A stretch of 64,000 nt of DNA from a virus. The notes under the pieces are model-generated. The model had not been told where the DNA came from, ran no database searches, and was given only the letters and a program-made list of their open reading frames with translations. Position numbers and translations under genes: made by a program. Of the stretch, positions 57,417 through 64,000 are shown piece by piece; positions within the stretch are counted from its first letter, which is position 1, and every line of letters starts with the position of its first letter. Where the stretch lies: IMG/VR virus record IMGVR_UViG_3300005095_000015, positions 1-64,000 of that record; one strand, 5' to 3'.

Positions 57417-58045
57417 GGATTCTTATCCATACTCCTGTAGTGAAACCAAATTGGCTGAATATTATTTCGACTTTAGAACTTAGGAAACCTGTAAGGTTTG
57501 CTTGGTACATCACGAAGGGGCAGGATAATCAAAATATCTATGATATAAGGGGGCAAGAGACAGATGGTAGGTGGAGAAAGTTTGTTGCTGACAAGATGAA
57601 CAGAGCTAGAGAGTTGGTTCTTTCTGAAGGCTACGATTACATGCTCAACATTGAGCATGACCACATGTTTACACCAAATACTTTAGAGTTGCTCCTCAAA
57701 CACGCAAAGCCTGACATCTATATCTCAGCTCTCTACAGACCAAGACCAAGCAGAAACCCAAGATCAGTGTACTGTTTACATATAAAAGCTCAAAGAGGTG
57801 GAAGGTTTCCTGATAAAGAGTTTGTTGACAGTAATGAATTAATCAAAGCGTTTACCGTGGTATTTGGCTTCACCTTATTTGGCAGAAAGGTTCTAGAGAG
57901 GTTAGATTTTGATGAGGGTTTAGACGGAACATTTGCTTGGAAAGCTGAAAGAGTAGGTATAAAAAGGTATGTCTTAACTACCGCAAGAATAGCTCACATA
58001 GACAGAGACGGGAAGGTGTATTGGGCATGGTTAGACGAATCTTAG
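57410..58045 (+). CDS. GT-A-type glycosyltransferase, paralogue 1 (211 aa)
   Basis: GTG 57410 overlaps the previous stop. MNRARELVLSEGYDYMLNIEHDHMF gives an EHDH metal site, and ISALYRPRPSRNP and AHIDRDGKVYW are shared with the gene at 58464. These are features of small GT-A glycosyltransferases. It lies in a tandem set of three related genes. Confidence 0.6.
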   Translation: MVRILIHTPVVKPNWLNIISTLELRKPVRFAWYITKGQDNQNIYDIRGQETDGRWRKFVADKMNRARELVLSEGYDYMLNIEHDHMFTPNTLELLLKHAKPDIYISALYRPRPSRNPRSVYCLHIKAQRGGRFPDKEFVDSNELIKAFTVVFGFTLFGRKVLERLDFDEGLDGTFAWKAERVGIKRYVLTTARIAHIDRDGKVYWAWLDES

Positions 58046-58467
58046 TTTCAGCTAAGGTTACCTTTACCATTACTGCTTTCTTTCTCACAGTTTTGTCATT
58101 GGATGCAAATGGATTTTGGGTAGATTACTTGTTTGTAGAGGACAAGGAGGTGCAAACAGTTTACCGAACAGCTAAGAACTACGATTACTTGCTTTGGTTA
58201 AGAGAAGATTTGCTTCCTTCTGCGGATTGCTTACATAGGATGGTTGCTAAGGGACACCCTGTAGTGACTGGTATTTGGAGAGGATGTGAGCATAAAGATA
58301 CAGAGGTTGAACTAGGCTGCTTGCTAATTCAAACAAACTTACTCTCTACTATAGATTTGAAAAGCAAATTTGTTAAGCTACCAGTTAATCCCTTCATTGC
58401 CAAAGATGTTGTTTGCGGTTTAATCTCAGACAACGGGTCAGTAGTTTACCCTAGAGGTGAGCTATGA
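58027..58467 (+). CDS. Shortened GT-A-like protein, paralogue 2 (146 aa)
   Basis: ATG 58027 lies inside the previous gene; a TTG at 58021 is the alternative. YDYLLWLREDLLPSADCLHRM aligns with the metal-site region of its neighbours, with LRED where they have EHDH or EDDH, and VVTGIWRG aligns with ISALYRPR. The C-terminal third typical of the other two is missing or changed. It may be an inactive or specialised relative. Confidence 0.5.
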   Translation: MVRRILVSAKVTFTITAFFLTVLSLDANGFWVDYLFVEDKEVQTVYRTAKNYDYLLWLREDLLPSADCLHRMVAKGHPVVTGIWRGCEHKDTEVELGCLLIQTNLLSTIDLKSKFVKLPVNPFIAKDVVCGLISDNGSVVYPRGEL

Positions 58468-59075
58468 CAAAGGTACTTATCCATGTACCTATCTTCAATA
58501 ATTGCCCGCAGTTTTGGGAAAGTTTTTGGAAGTTAGACATTGAAGGGCTTGAAGTTGACTACTTTTTCACTAAGACAGATAAAGTCAAGACAAGGCTAGA
58601 TGATAAAGGCAACTATGATGCAAGAGATGTAGGAGTAAACTTACCCTGGAAAATGGAGAAGGCCAGGAAAGCCGCATTGGAAGGTGGTTATGATTATTTG
58701 TTTAATATAGAAGACGATCACATCATACCCAGTGACGCTTTAAAGAAGCTGCTTAGCTTCGGCAAAGATGTCATTTCAGGAGTTTACAGGTTGAGACCAA
58801 GCAAGTTTCCAGCCAAGCCTATTGCTGCTACGAAAACAGATAGAAAGTCTTGGGTTACAGTTGAGGATTTAGAAAAGACTCCTTTGCTAGAGTGTCATCT
58901 CGTGCCTTGGGGATGCTTATTACTCAGCAGGAGGGTACTTGAATCTGTTTCATTTGAAGGTGCTTTAGACGGGTTGTTCGTGGATAGGCTTGACAAAGCT
59001 GGATTCAAAAGATGGCTTGCAACTGAGGTAAGGTTGGGACATATAGATAGAGATGGAACTATTATTTGGGTTTAA
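58464..59075 (+). CDS. GT-A-type glycosyltransferase, paralogue 3 (203 aa)
   Basis: MEKARKAALEGGYDYLFNIEDDHII supplies an EDDH metal site near residue 78. ISGVYRLRPSKFP and LGHIDRDGTIIW match paralogue 1. It overlaps the previous stop by 4 bases. It is directly upstream of tailspike 3. Confidence 0.62.
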   Translation: MTKVLIHVPIFNNCPQFWESFWKLDIEGLEVDYFFTKTDKVKTRLDDKGNYDARDVGVNLPWKMEKARKAALEGGYDYLFNIEDDHIIPSDALKKLLSFGKDVISGVYRLRPSKFPAKPIAATKTDRKSWVTVEDLEKTPLLECHLVPWGCLLLSRRVLESVSFEGALDGLFVDRLDKAGFKRWLATEVRLGHIDRDGTIIWV

Positions 59076-59088
59076 GGAGGTGTAAAGT

Positions 59089-61176
59089 ATGGGAAGAGCT
59101 AAACTCACAGCAACTGGACTTAACTATGTAGATGACAATCAGATAGAGCATACTGTGGTGGACTTAACTAAGCAGAGCTTAATCTCTAAGTTTCCGCTTG
59201 TCGATATAAGGGCTTACGGAGCCAAAGGAGATGGAGTGTATGATGATGCTCAGGCTATAACAGCCGCTCTTAATGAGATAGGGGCAAACGAATCTACCTT
59301 GCTGATACCTATTCCTATCTATCTTATGTCAGATGTAACTATCCCTGAAAATGTATGCTTAAAGTTTACCAAGGGCGGAAAGTGCGTAGTTGAAACGGAA
59401 GATATAAAGAGTGAACAGATTGGAGTAGGAGATACTGCTGGAACAACAACTTTTTATTTGAGCAGAACACCTGTGCTCAAAGATTCTGAGAAGATTTATG
59501 TAGATGGTGTTTTGCAAACAAGAGATACAGATTACGCAATTGATTATGAGACAGGAGAGATTGTGTTTACTACTGCTCCCTCGGCTGGAGCTGTTATTAC
59601 AGCTGATTACACACACAGATTCGTGTTGACAATAGATGGAGGGATACAAGCTGAACTCTTTCAGATCTTCTCTGGAAACGGAAAGATAACAGGTTCTCCA
59701 AAGATTGAGGCGGTGTATCCAGAGTGGTTTGGAGCTAAGGGGGATGGGATGACGGATGATGCTCCTGCATTTCACAAGTTGATAGAATTTGCTGAGAATG
59801 CGGTGAGAAGAATAGCATTGCAGAGCAAAACTTACTTATTGGCCTCGTACCAAGTAAGCACTTACATTCTCTACATTACATTCCCCGTTGTAATAGAAGG
59901 AAATGGTACAGTTATCAAGAAAGGACAGACTGGCTACTGTATAGTGATCGAAGGAACTGATGTCAGTCCTTTGGATTTTGTAGAAATATCAAATCTCGAA
60001 ATTGATGGAAACTCTTTAGGGCTACAATGCCTGACGATAAATTATGCTAAAAAAGTGATTTTAAAGAATGTTAAGGCTCACAATACAAGTTCTGACGATT
60101 GTATTTCTATTGCAAGAACAGAACAGGCTGATTTGACTAACATAGAAGCATACACAGCGGGGGCTTGGCCTTTGTTCTTCTATATGGTCGACGATGTCAG
60201 AATAAACGGATTCAGAGGATACAACTCTGCGAACAATGTAGATGTCATAGATGTTAAAGGAAGTTCCAATATTTTTATCAGAAATGTTGTAATAACAGGA
60301 TCTGCAAGGTACGGTATTAGAATCCGCAACAATGGAGTCAAAGTTTTAAAAACCTTGCTCATAGAAAATGCCGATATAACAAGTGACTGGGATGGTATTT
60401 CGATAGAAGCTGATCAAACTGACGGAACAACATCCGATATCTACTGTGTCATGTTAAACAACATCGCAACGAAGCGTATAGAGGCTACGGGATATTCAAC
60501 TACTCCAATTAAGTGCATCTATGTTAATAACCTGAAGGCAGAAGACTGGGGTGGAGACTATGCAACCGCCTTCAACTACGCCGAGCTTGTTAAGATAGAA
60601 AATAGCTACTTCGACATAGGATTCTACGGAATTTGTAATGCGCAGAATTGTAAACTGGTTATTGTTGAAGGTAATGTCATCAAGAATATAGGAGCAGGTA
60701 GTACGATAACAAGACCTGTTATTAGAATATACAACACGGAACATTTATATGTCAAAAACAATTTAGTAGAAGGTGGAACTTATACAGGATACTTAGTGGA
60801 AGATGACAGTACTTCAAAGATCGTACCGGTGTTTGAAAACAACAAGCTCTTTAATGTTCCTTCTTTGTTCAATGGTGACTTATATGTTTCCTTTCCTGAT
60901 GGAGACACAGCTCCCTCAGTTGCAAATGGAAATTACTTCAAAACGGTCAATACCAACACAGCAGGGACAGCTATCATTGAATTTAAAGACGGAATCCCCG
61001 GGCAGCGCATTACTGTAATCTTTACTGATGGGCTTACGACAGTAGTACATAATTCAGCTTCCGCTACACATCCTATTATTCTCAAAGGCGGAATTAACGC
61101 AGCTCCTCCGGCTGATTCAACTATGGAATTTGTATTTGACGGTAGCAAATGGTACGAAGTAAGTAGGAGCTTTTAA
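59089..61176 (+). CDS. Tailspike 3, beta-helix, with inserted module
   Basis: This 695-aa spike opens with DIRAYGAKGDGVYDDAQAI (residues 39-57), a pectate-lyase-type start, and repeats the motif as PEWFGAKGDGMTDDAPAF near residue 211. The head is interrupted at residues 108-175 by a shorter version of the shared beta-sandwich (IGVGDTAGTTTF ... IDYETGEIVFTTAPSAGAVI). The beta-helix body is unlike that of tailspike 1, while the last 95 residues are related to it. AAGGAGGTGTAAAGT precedes the ATG. Confidence 0.76.
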   Translation: MGRAKLTATGLNYVDDNQIEHTVVDLTKQSLISKFPLVDIRAYGAKGDGVYDDAQAITAALNEIGANESTLLIPIPIYLMSDVTIPENVCLKFTKGGKCVVETEDIKSEQIGVGDTAGTTTFYLSRTPVLKDSEKIYVDGVLQTRDTDYAIDYETGEIVFTTAPSAGAVITADYTHRFVLTIDGGIQAELFQIFSGNGKITGSPKIEAVYPEWFGAKGDGMTDDAPAFHKLIEFAENAVRRIALQSKTYLLASYQVSTYILYITFPVVIEGNGTVIKKGQTGYCIVIEGTDVSPLDFVEISNLEIDGNSLGLQCLTINYAKKVILKNVKAHNTSSDDCISIARTEQADLTNIEAYTAGAWPLFFYMVDDVRINGFRGYNSANNVDVIDVKGSSNIFIRNVVITGSARYGIRIRNNGVKVLKTLLIENADITSDWDGISIEADQTDGTTSDIYCVMLNNIATKRIEATGYSTTPIKCIYVNNLKAEDWGGDYATAFNYAELVKIENSYFDIGFYGICNAQNCKLVIVEGNVIKNIGAGSTITRPVIRIYNTEHLYVKNNLVEGGTYTGYLVEDDSTSKIVPVFENNKLFNVPSLFNGDLYVSFPDGDTAPSVANGNYFKTVNTNTAGTAIIEFKDGIPGQRITVIFTDGLTTVVHNSASATHPIILKGGINAAPPADSTMEFVFDGSKWYEVSRSF
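59410..59613 (+). repeat. Shared beta-sandwich module, short copy in tailspike 3
   Basis: Residues 108-175, best matched by the outer, interrupted copy of the baseplate protein (GAGSTATSTF ... YTTGEITF). Confidence 0.6.
59716..59769 (+). repeat. 54-base identity with tailspike 1, copy 2
   Basis: Base-for-base identical to 51989-52042. Confidence 0.85.
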
Positions 61177-61221
61177 GAAACAGAGAGTATAGTAAATTAA
61201 CAACCACAAGGAGGTGTTACT

Positions 61222-61401
61222 ATGAAGTTTAACTTTACAGTTATTTTAGCAGTAGTGATGGCAATTGCAACTAAGCTCCAGCAGGCAACCGAAGATAATC
61301 AGATTACAGTGAACGAGCTTTTTGAAATTGCTCAGGGAGTTGTACAAGCACTTGGCATTGGGGATCATGTAGTTGTTAAGTTTGACAAGAAGGAGAACTA
61401 A
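61222..61401 (+). CDS. Small protein between spikes and lysis genes (59 aa)
   Basis: ATG 61222 follows AAGGAGGTGTTACT. The first 18 residues are hydrophobic (FNFTVILAVVMAIAT), perhaps a signal or helix; then an acidic NQITVNELFEIAQGVVQAL. Small phage proteins of this outline are common near lysis genes. Function is unknown. Confidence 0.5.
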   Translation: MKFNFTVILAVVMAIATKLQQATEDNQITVNELFEIAQGVVQALGIGDHVVVKFDKKEN

Positions 61402-61608
61402 ATGTTTTCCTTTGCTGAAGCATTAAAACTTCTAAACAAAGCTGTTAACATTCTACTCAAGGTCTATCGTAAGTACCAACTCAAGGAAGTGGAGGAAACT
61501 TATGAAAAGATTCACGAGGATCCTGCTAATGCTTTTGCTGAGCACTTCGATACTAAGCTGCGCAAGATGCCCAAGACCTCCAGCACAGATGATTCCTCCG
61601 AAGCCTAA
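61402..61608 (+). CDS. Small helical protein with an embedded lipoprotein gene (68 aa)
   Basis: MFSFAEALKLLNKAVNILLK, then a charged YRKYQLKEVEETYEKI coil and EDPANAFAEHF. It starts one base after the previous stop. Short proteins with a DPxxxFxxHF segment occur in lysis-region clusters of other phages. The lipoprotein gene at 61502 starts inside it in another frame. Confidence 0.55.
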   Translation: MFSFAEALKLLNKAVNILLKVYRKYQLKEVEETYEKIHEDPANAFAEHFDTKLRKMPKTSSTDDSSEA

Positions 61609-61723
61609 CATTCATCCTTACAGCTGGAATGGAGGTATTTGCCTAGACAAGCAGGACACAGAGAACTTGTTGAAGTACATTGTTCAACTTGAAAACTGTT
61701 GCAAGGCTTGTATTACACAATAA
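61502..61723 (+). CDS. Lipoprotein, candidate outer-membrane spanin (73 aa)
   Basis: MKRFTRILLMLLLSTSILSC is a lipoprotein signal with a lipobox ending at Cys20, followed by Pro-rich CPRPPAQMIPPKPNIHPYS. That combination, and a start embedded out of frame in the upstream gene, matches Rz1-type o-spanins. The upstream gene lacks the membrane span of a classical i-spanin; the membrane-anchored coiled coil at 62023 could play that part. Implies a Gram-negative-type envelope. Confidence 0.6.
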   Translation: MKRFTRILLMLLLSTSILSCARCPRPPAQMIPPKPNIHPYSWNGGICLDKQDTENLLKYIVQLENCCKACITQ

Positions 61724-61744
61724 CTCAAAGGAGGTGATTAAACT

Positions 61745-61966
61745 ATGAACGAAACAAAGAAATGGTGGCAAAGTAAGACAATTTGGGGAGCAATAGTTAC
61801 TATACTTGCTATAATCTACGGACTTACAACAGGACACATGCCCTCCCAAGAAACCCAGCAAGCCATAACAAACAACATTGGACAGATTGTCTCTGCCATA
61901 GTTGCCATTATAGGCGCTATTACTGCTATAATCGGACGGCTTAAAGCTGATAAGATTATAAAGTAG
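61745..61966 (+). CDS. Holin (two membrane spans)
   Basis: The 73-aa protein starts MNETKKWWQSKTIWGAIVTILAIIYGL (first span 13-30), then a short polar loop and IGQIVSAIVAIIGAITAIIG (second span), ending in K-rich GRLKADKIIK. W-x-SKT-x-WG starts are typical of two-span phage holins. AAAGGAGGTGATTAAACT precedes the ATG. Confidence 0.75.
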   Translation: MNETKKWWQSKTIWGAIVTILAIIYGLTTGHMPSQETQQAITNNIGQIVSAIVAIIGAITAIIGRLKADKIIK

Positions 61967-61979
61967 CTTGCTAATTCAA

Positions 61980-61999
61980 AGCCCGCTACCCAGCGGGCT
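61980..61999 (+). promoter_or_regulatory. Strong hairpin after the holin gene
   Basis: AGCCCGCT-ACCC-AGCGGGCT, an 8-bp perfect stem with a 4-base loop. No T-run follows, so it may be an mRNA-stability element or a weak terminator. Confidence 0.5.
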
Positions 62000-62022
62000 A
62001 CTCCCCTAAAGGAGTTAGAGCG

Positions 62023-62325
62023 GTGAATGAATTTCAGTTTTTCGATAAGCATCCCTTTCTCGCAGGATTTGTGCTTATACTATGCATCCCACTTGCTTTA
62101 ATAGTAAAAAACTTGCTTAAGTCTACAGGTATCGATTTGCAAAGATTTATTGAGAAGTTAACAAAAGTGGAATCAAACATAGACTTATTAGAAGAGAAAC
62201 TGTCAAAGGAGTCTGACCTTGGTAAGTTGAGACACGAGCAAATTCTTTCCTCTTTGCGTGAGATAAAGGAAGAGATCAGAGAGCTGAAGTCATCTATAAA
62301 TAAAGGTAACTTCGGAGGACTGTAA
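62023..62325 (+). CDS. Membrane-anchored coiled-coil protein (100 aa)
   Basis: GTG 62023 follows AAAGGAGTTAGAGCG. Residues 11-30 are a membrane span; 40-95 form a coiled coil. Topology matches an inner-membrane spanin partner or other lysis-accessory protein. It overlaps the next start by a base. Confidence 0.52.
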   Translation: MNEFQFFDKHPFLAGFVLILCIPLALIVKNLLKSTGIDLQRFIEKLTKVESNIDLLEEKLSKESDLGKLRHEQILSSLREIKEEIRELKSSINKGNFGGL

Positions 62326-63143
62326 TGCAACTTTGTAAACAGTGCAAAAAGCACTGCCTACCCATCAGTTTCTCAGACTACATAACTCAGTACTTCGGAT
62401 TATTAGATGAGAATATAATTGTTCCTGACATAGAGATAGATAATGGTTTATTCAAACGAATGGCTAGGTTATCTTCAGCTACAGCTTCAGGACTTAGCTA
62501 CTTCTACTCACTAAAAAGCGAAGTGATGAAGCAAATCTATAGCAGCACTATGTTTTTTCATGCTAGCACACTTTACCTGATTGATATAGGTGTTGAATTG
62601 ATTCTCGACTGGTACAAGGTTATCTCTGCTTGGAACAAGTTTCTTGGTATTAGGGATGAGAAGTGCAGGAATTTTAATTCTTTCTTAGTGTCGTCGTTTA
62701 AAGAACTGATTACGAAGGCAATAAAAGTGAAGAGAAAGCTCGGTGATGTATTGTCAGAGAGAGGGCAACTCATTGCCGAGTATACGATAAAAAGCCATAG
62801 CAAAGTTGGTGAGCAATGGTTTTACCCAAAGTTAAAAGAACTCGATCCTAGTAAGAGCGAGGATTTTTATGTAAATTTTGTTTACGAAGTAACATCTTTG
62901 CTTTCAACCTTTATCAATGTATTTATAGGTGTTGCCTTGAGTGCTGATCAGCTATTAGAGAACAAAAGGATAATTTACACACAAGGATTTGCCCATCTGT
63001 TTTTAGACGGTGTTGATGTAGTAAAGATTTTAGTTAACACTATAGGGATTGAACCTAGAGAGGTTAGAGTGCTCAGACCTGACATATTGACCACAGCAAG
63101 GATAAATGTAGCTGAGCTGGGTTTGCATAGCCATGTGTATTAG
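62325..63143 (+). CDS. Hypothetical helical protein (272 aa)
   Basis: MQLCKQCKKHC gives an N-terminal Cys cluster. The remainder is helical with several moderately hydrophobic helices (FYVNFVYEVTSLLSTFINVFIG). It does not look like a known lysin. It overlaps the next gene by 11 bases. The family is unknown. Confidence 0.5.
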   Translation: MQLCKQCKKHCLPISFSDYITQYFGLLDENIIVPDIEIDNGLFKRMARLSSATASGLSYFYSLKSEVMKQIYSSTMFFHASTLYLIDIGVELILDWYKVISAWNKFLGIRDEKCRNFNSFLVSSFKELITKAIKVKRKLGDVLSERGQLIAEYTIKSHSKVGEQWFYPKLKELDPSKSEDFYVNFVYEVTSLLSTFINVFIGVALSADQLLENKRIIYTQGFAHLFLDGVDVVKILVNTIGIEPREVRVLRPDILTTARINVAELGLHSHVY

Positions 63144-63618
63144 AATCGCTGCATTTAAGGGAATAACTCTTACCTCTAAAATAATCAGGTTCTGGACTAG
63201 AAGCTGTTACTCACATGTTGCTTATGTGTTTGATGAGGGAATTATAGAAGCGTGGAAATTTAAAGGTGGTATGAGATGGGGTTACTCCGATTGGAGCTTG
63301 CACACTCCAGGCACTCCAGTTGAGATTTGGGAGAAAGAAGTTACCCCCGAGCAAAAGGCTATAGTTGAAGGTGTGCTTAAGGCTATGGCTAATGCTAAGA
63401 CTAAGTATGACTGGAAAGGGATTCTGGGTTTTGTGGTTAAGTGTGATGATTGGAAGGATAAGTACTTTTGTAGTGAGGGTGTTGCTTATGCATTGGTCAA
63501 AGCAGGTATTTGGCCTAAAGAGTTAAACATCCATGTAATCCATCCAGGCTACTTTGTACAATTAGCCTTGGTTTCAGGATTTAAAAAGATAAAAGAGTTT
63601 ACAGTAGGGAGGTGTTAG
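63133..63618 (+). CDS. YiiX-like permuted NlpC/P60 hydrolase
   Basis: The 161-aa protein has CYSHVAYVFDEGIIEAW near residue 25 (His first) and DKYFCSEGVAYALVKAG near residue 110 (Cys later), the circularly permuted order of YiiX/YebB papain-fold enzymes. It could cleave a peptide or amide bond in the cell wall or virion. It lies at the end of the lysis cluster, so an endolysin-like role is possible. Confidence 0.65.
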   Translation: MCIRIAAFKGITLTSKIIRFWTRSCYSHVAYVFDEGIIEAWKFKGGMRWGYSDWSLHTPGTPVEIWEKEVTPEQKAIVEGVLKAMANAKTKYDWKGILGFVVKCDDWKDKYFCSEGVAYALVKAGIWPKELNIHVIHPGYFVQLALVSGFKKIKEFTVGRC

Positions 63619-63621
63619 GTT

Positions 63622-64000
63622 ATGGCTATAACAGTGTACACTTGGAATGGTAGTGGATGGAACGATCCTGTTACAGCTGATACTTCACTGGTTTTTACAC
63701 AGGAGACATTCCGTCAAGATGTAGTGCTTTTGTATGTCGATTACACCAAAGGCGATGAGATAGGTTTGTTTTTAACAGCCTATTTCAAGGATTCTGATGT
63801 TGATGCGTTCTTTCAAGATAGCTATGTTGCTTCTGACATTTTATCAAACCGTACGATGTCCACTCCAGTGAGTGGAACATTTAGAGTACCGATTCCAGTC
63901 GGTATGAATGAAAGCGAGGTACAGATTAACATAGAATTGCAAGGAGCAACCACTTCTCCAGGCACAGTGAAAATATGGGCTAAGCCTACAATCATAGGAG
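63622..64000 (+). CDS. Hypothetical protein, 3' end outside the window
   Basis: ATG 63622 follows GGGAGGTGTTAGGTT and the frame is open to the last base (126 codons). The product is beta-rich (MAITVYTWNGSGWNDP), consistent with a virion surface or fibre-associated protein. The family cannot be set from this fragment. Confidence 0.55.
   Translation, partial: MAITVYTWNGSGWNDPVTADTSLVFTQETFRQDVVLLYVDYTKGDEIGLFLTAYFKDSDVDAFFQDSYVASDILSNRTMSTPVSGTFRVPIPVGMNESEVQINIELQGATTSPGTVKIWAKPTIIG

Noticed and set aside
59178-59190. Seventh copy of the promoter box (CTTAATCTCTAAG)
   Set aside because: The first part differs and there is no -10 at the right spacing; it lies inside the tailspike 3 coding region.
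1-64000. CRISPR array, transposon or insertion sequence
   Set aside because: I found no regularly spaced repeats, no transposase motif and no terminal inverted repeats. The repeats present are promoters, protein modules or spike identities.

Overview
This window is one continuous piece of a large tailed-phage (or prophage) genome. Both edges lie inside genes. Every gene I can support is on the + strand and packing is very tight, with overlaps of 1-90 bases and almost no gap over 100 bases. The phage is a T4-related myovirus: it has a gp32-like SSB, UvsX/RecA, a gp46/gp47-like (Rad50/Mre11) pair, a T4-type capsid protease and a contractile tail. Its host is probably an anaerobic or facultatively anaerobic bacterium, because the phage carries a class III ribonucleotide reductase. 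AGA/AGG arginine codons, proteins rich in E/K/V/I and a GC-rich tRNA acceptor stem fit a thermophile, but that is inference. I cannot name the host.

Layout. (1) 1-10.2 kb, recombination and replication: SSB, UvsX/RecA, a PD-(D/E)xK nuclease, a Rad50 split into two genes around Mre11, a 426-aa protein with a possible sigma-like segment, and a flap endonuclease. (2) 10.2-24.6 kb, nucleotide metabolism and accessory genes: anaerobic RNR (NrdD) that lacks its glycyl-radical domain, that domain as a separate 51-aa gene at 13980-14135, ThyX, a DUF5664-type dNTP diphosphohydrolase, dCMP deaminase, an SLT transglycosylase, a SLOG protein, an HTH/zinc regulator and many small zinc-ribbon proteins. Five copies of one promoter (GTTTCATCTCTAAG-N10-TATAAT) drive regions 1-2 and none lies beyond. 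A terminator at about 24.6 kb closes this half. (3) 24.7-39 kb, head: putative small terminase subunit, TerL, portal, a set of proteins sharing an N-terminal MSKAKxLLE peptide, prohead protease fused to scaffold with an internal start, major capsid protein and its terminator, neck/connector proteins. (4) 39-51 kb, tail: sheath, a tRNA-Thr, tube, chaperone-like gene with a +1-frame extension, tape measure, gp53-, gp27-, gp5-, gp25-, gp6/J- and gpI-like baseplate proteins. (5) 51-61 kb, adsorption: three paralogous beta-helix tailspikes with a sulfotransferase and four glycosyltransferase-like genes between the second and third. (6) 61-64 kb, lysis and end: a lipoprotein gene embedded in another frame, holin, coiled-coil membrane protein, a YiiX-like papain-fold protein and a partial gene.

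Main novelties. NrdD is split so that the glycyl radical sits on its own small protein. Rad50 is split at the zinc hook. The MSKAKxLLE peptides end in an LxE motif and look like a T4-style capsid-targeting signal. A beta-sandwich module is shared by the major capsid protein, a baseplate protein and two tailspikes, and in the baseplate protein one copy is inserted inside another. The repeated promoter resembles T4 middle promoters in geometry (box centred near -30). Several genes carry frame or stop anomalies (13588, 21120, 29320, 42731) that should be checked against reads before biology is built on them.
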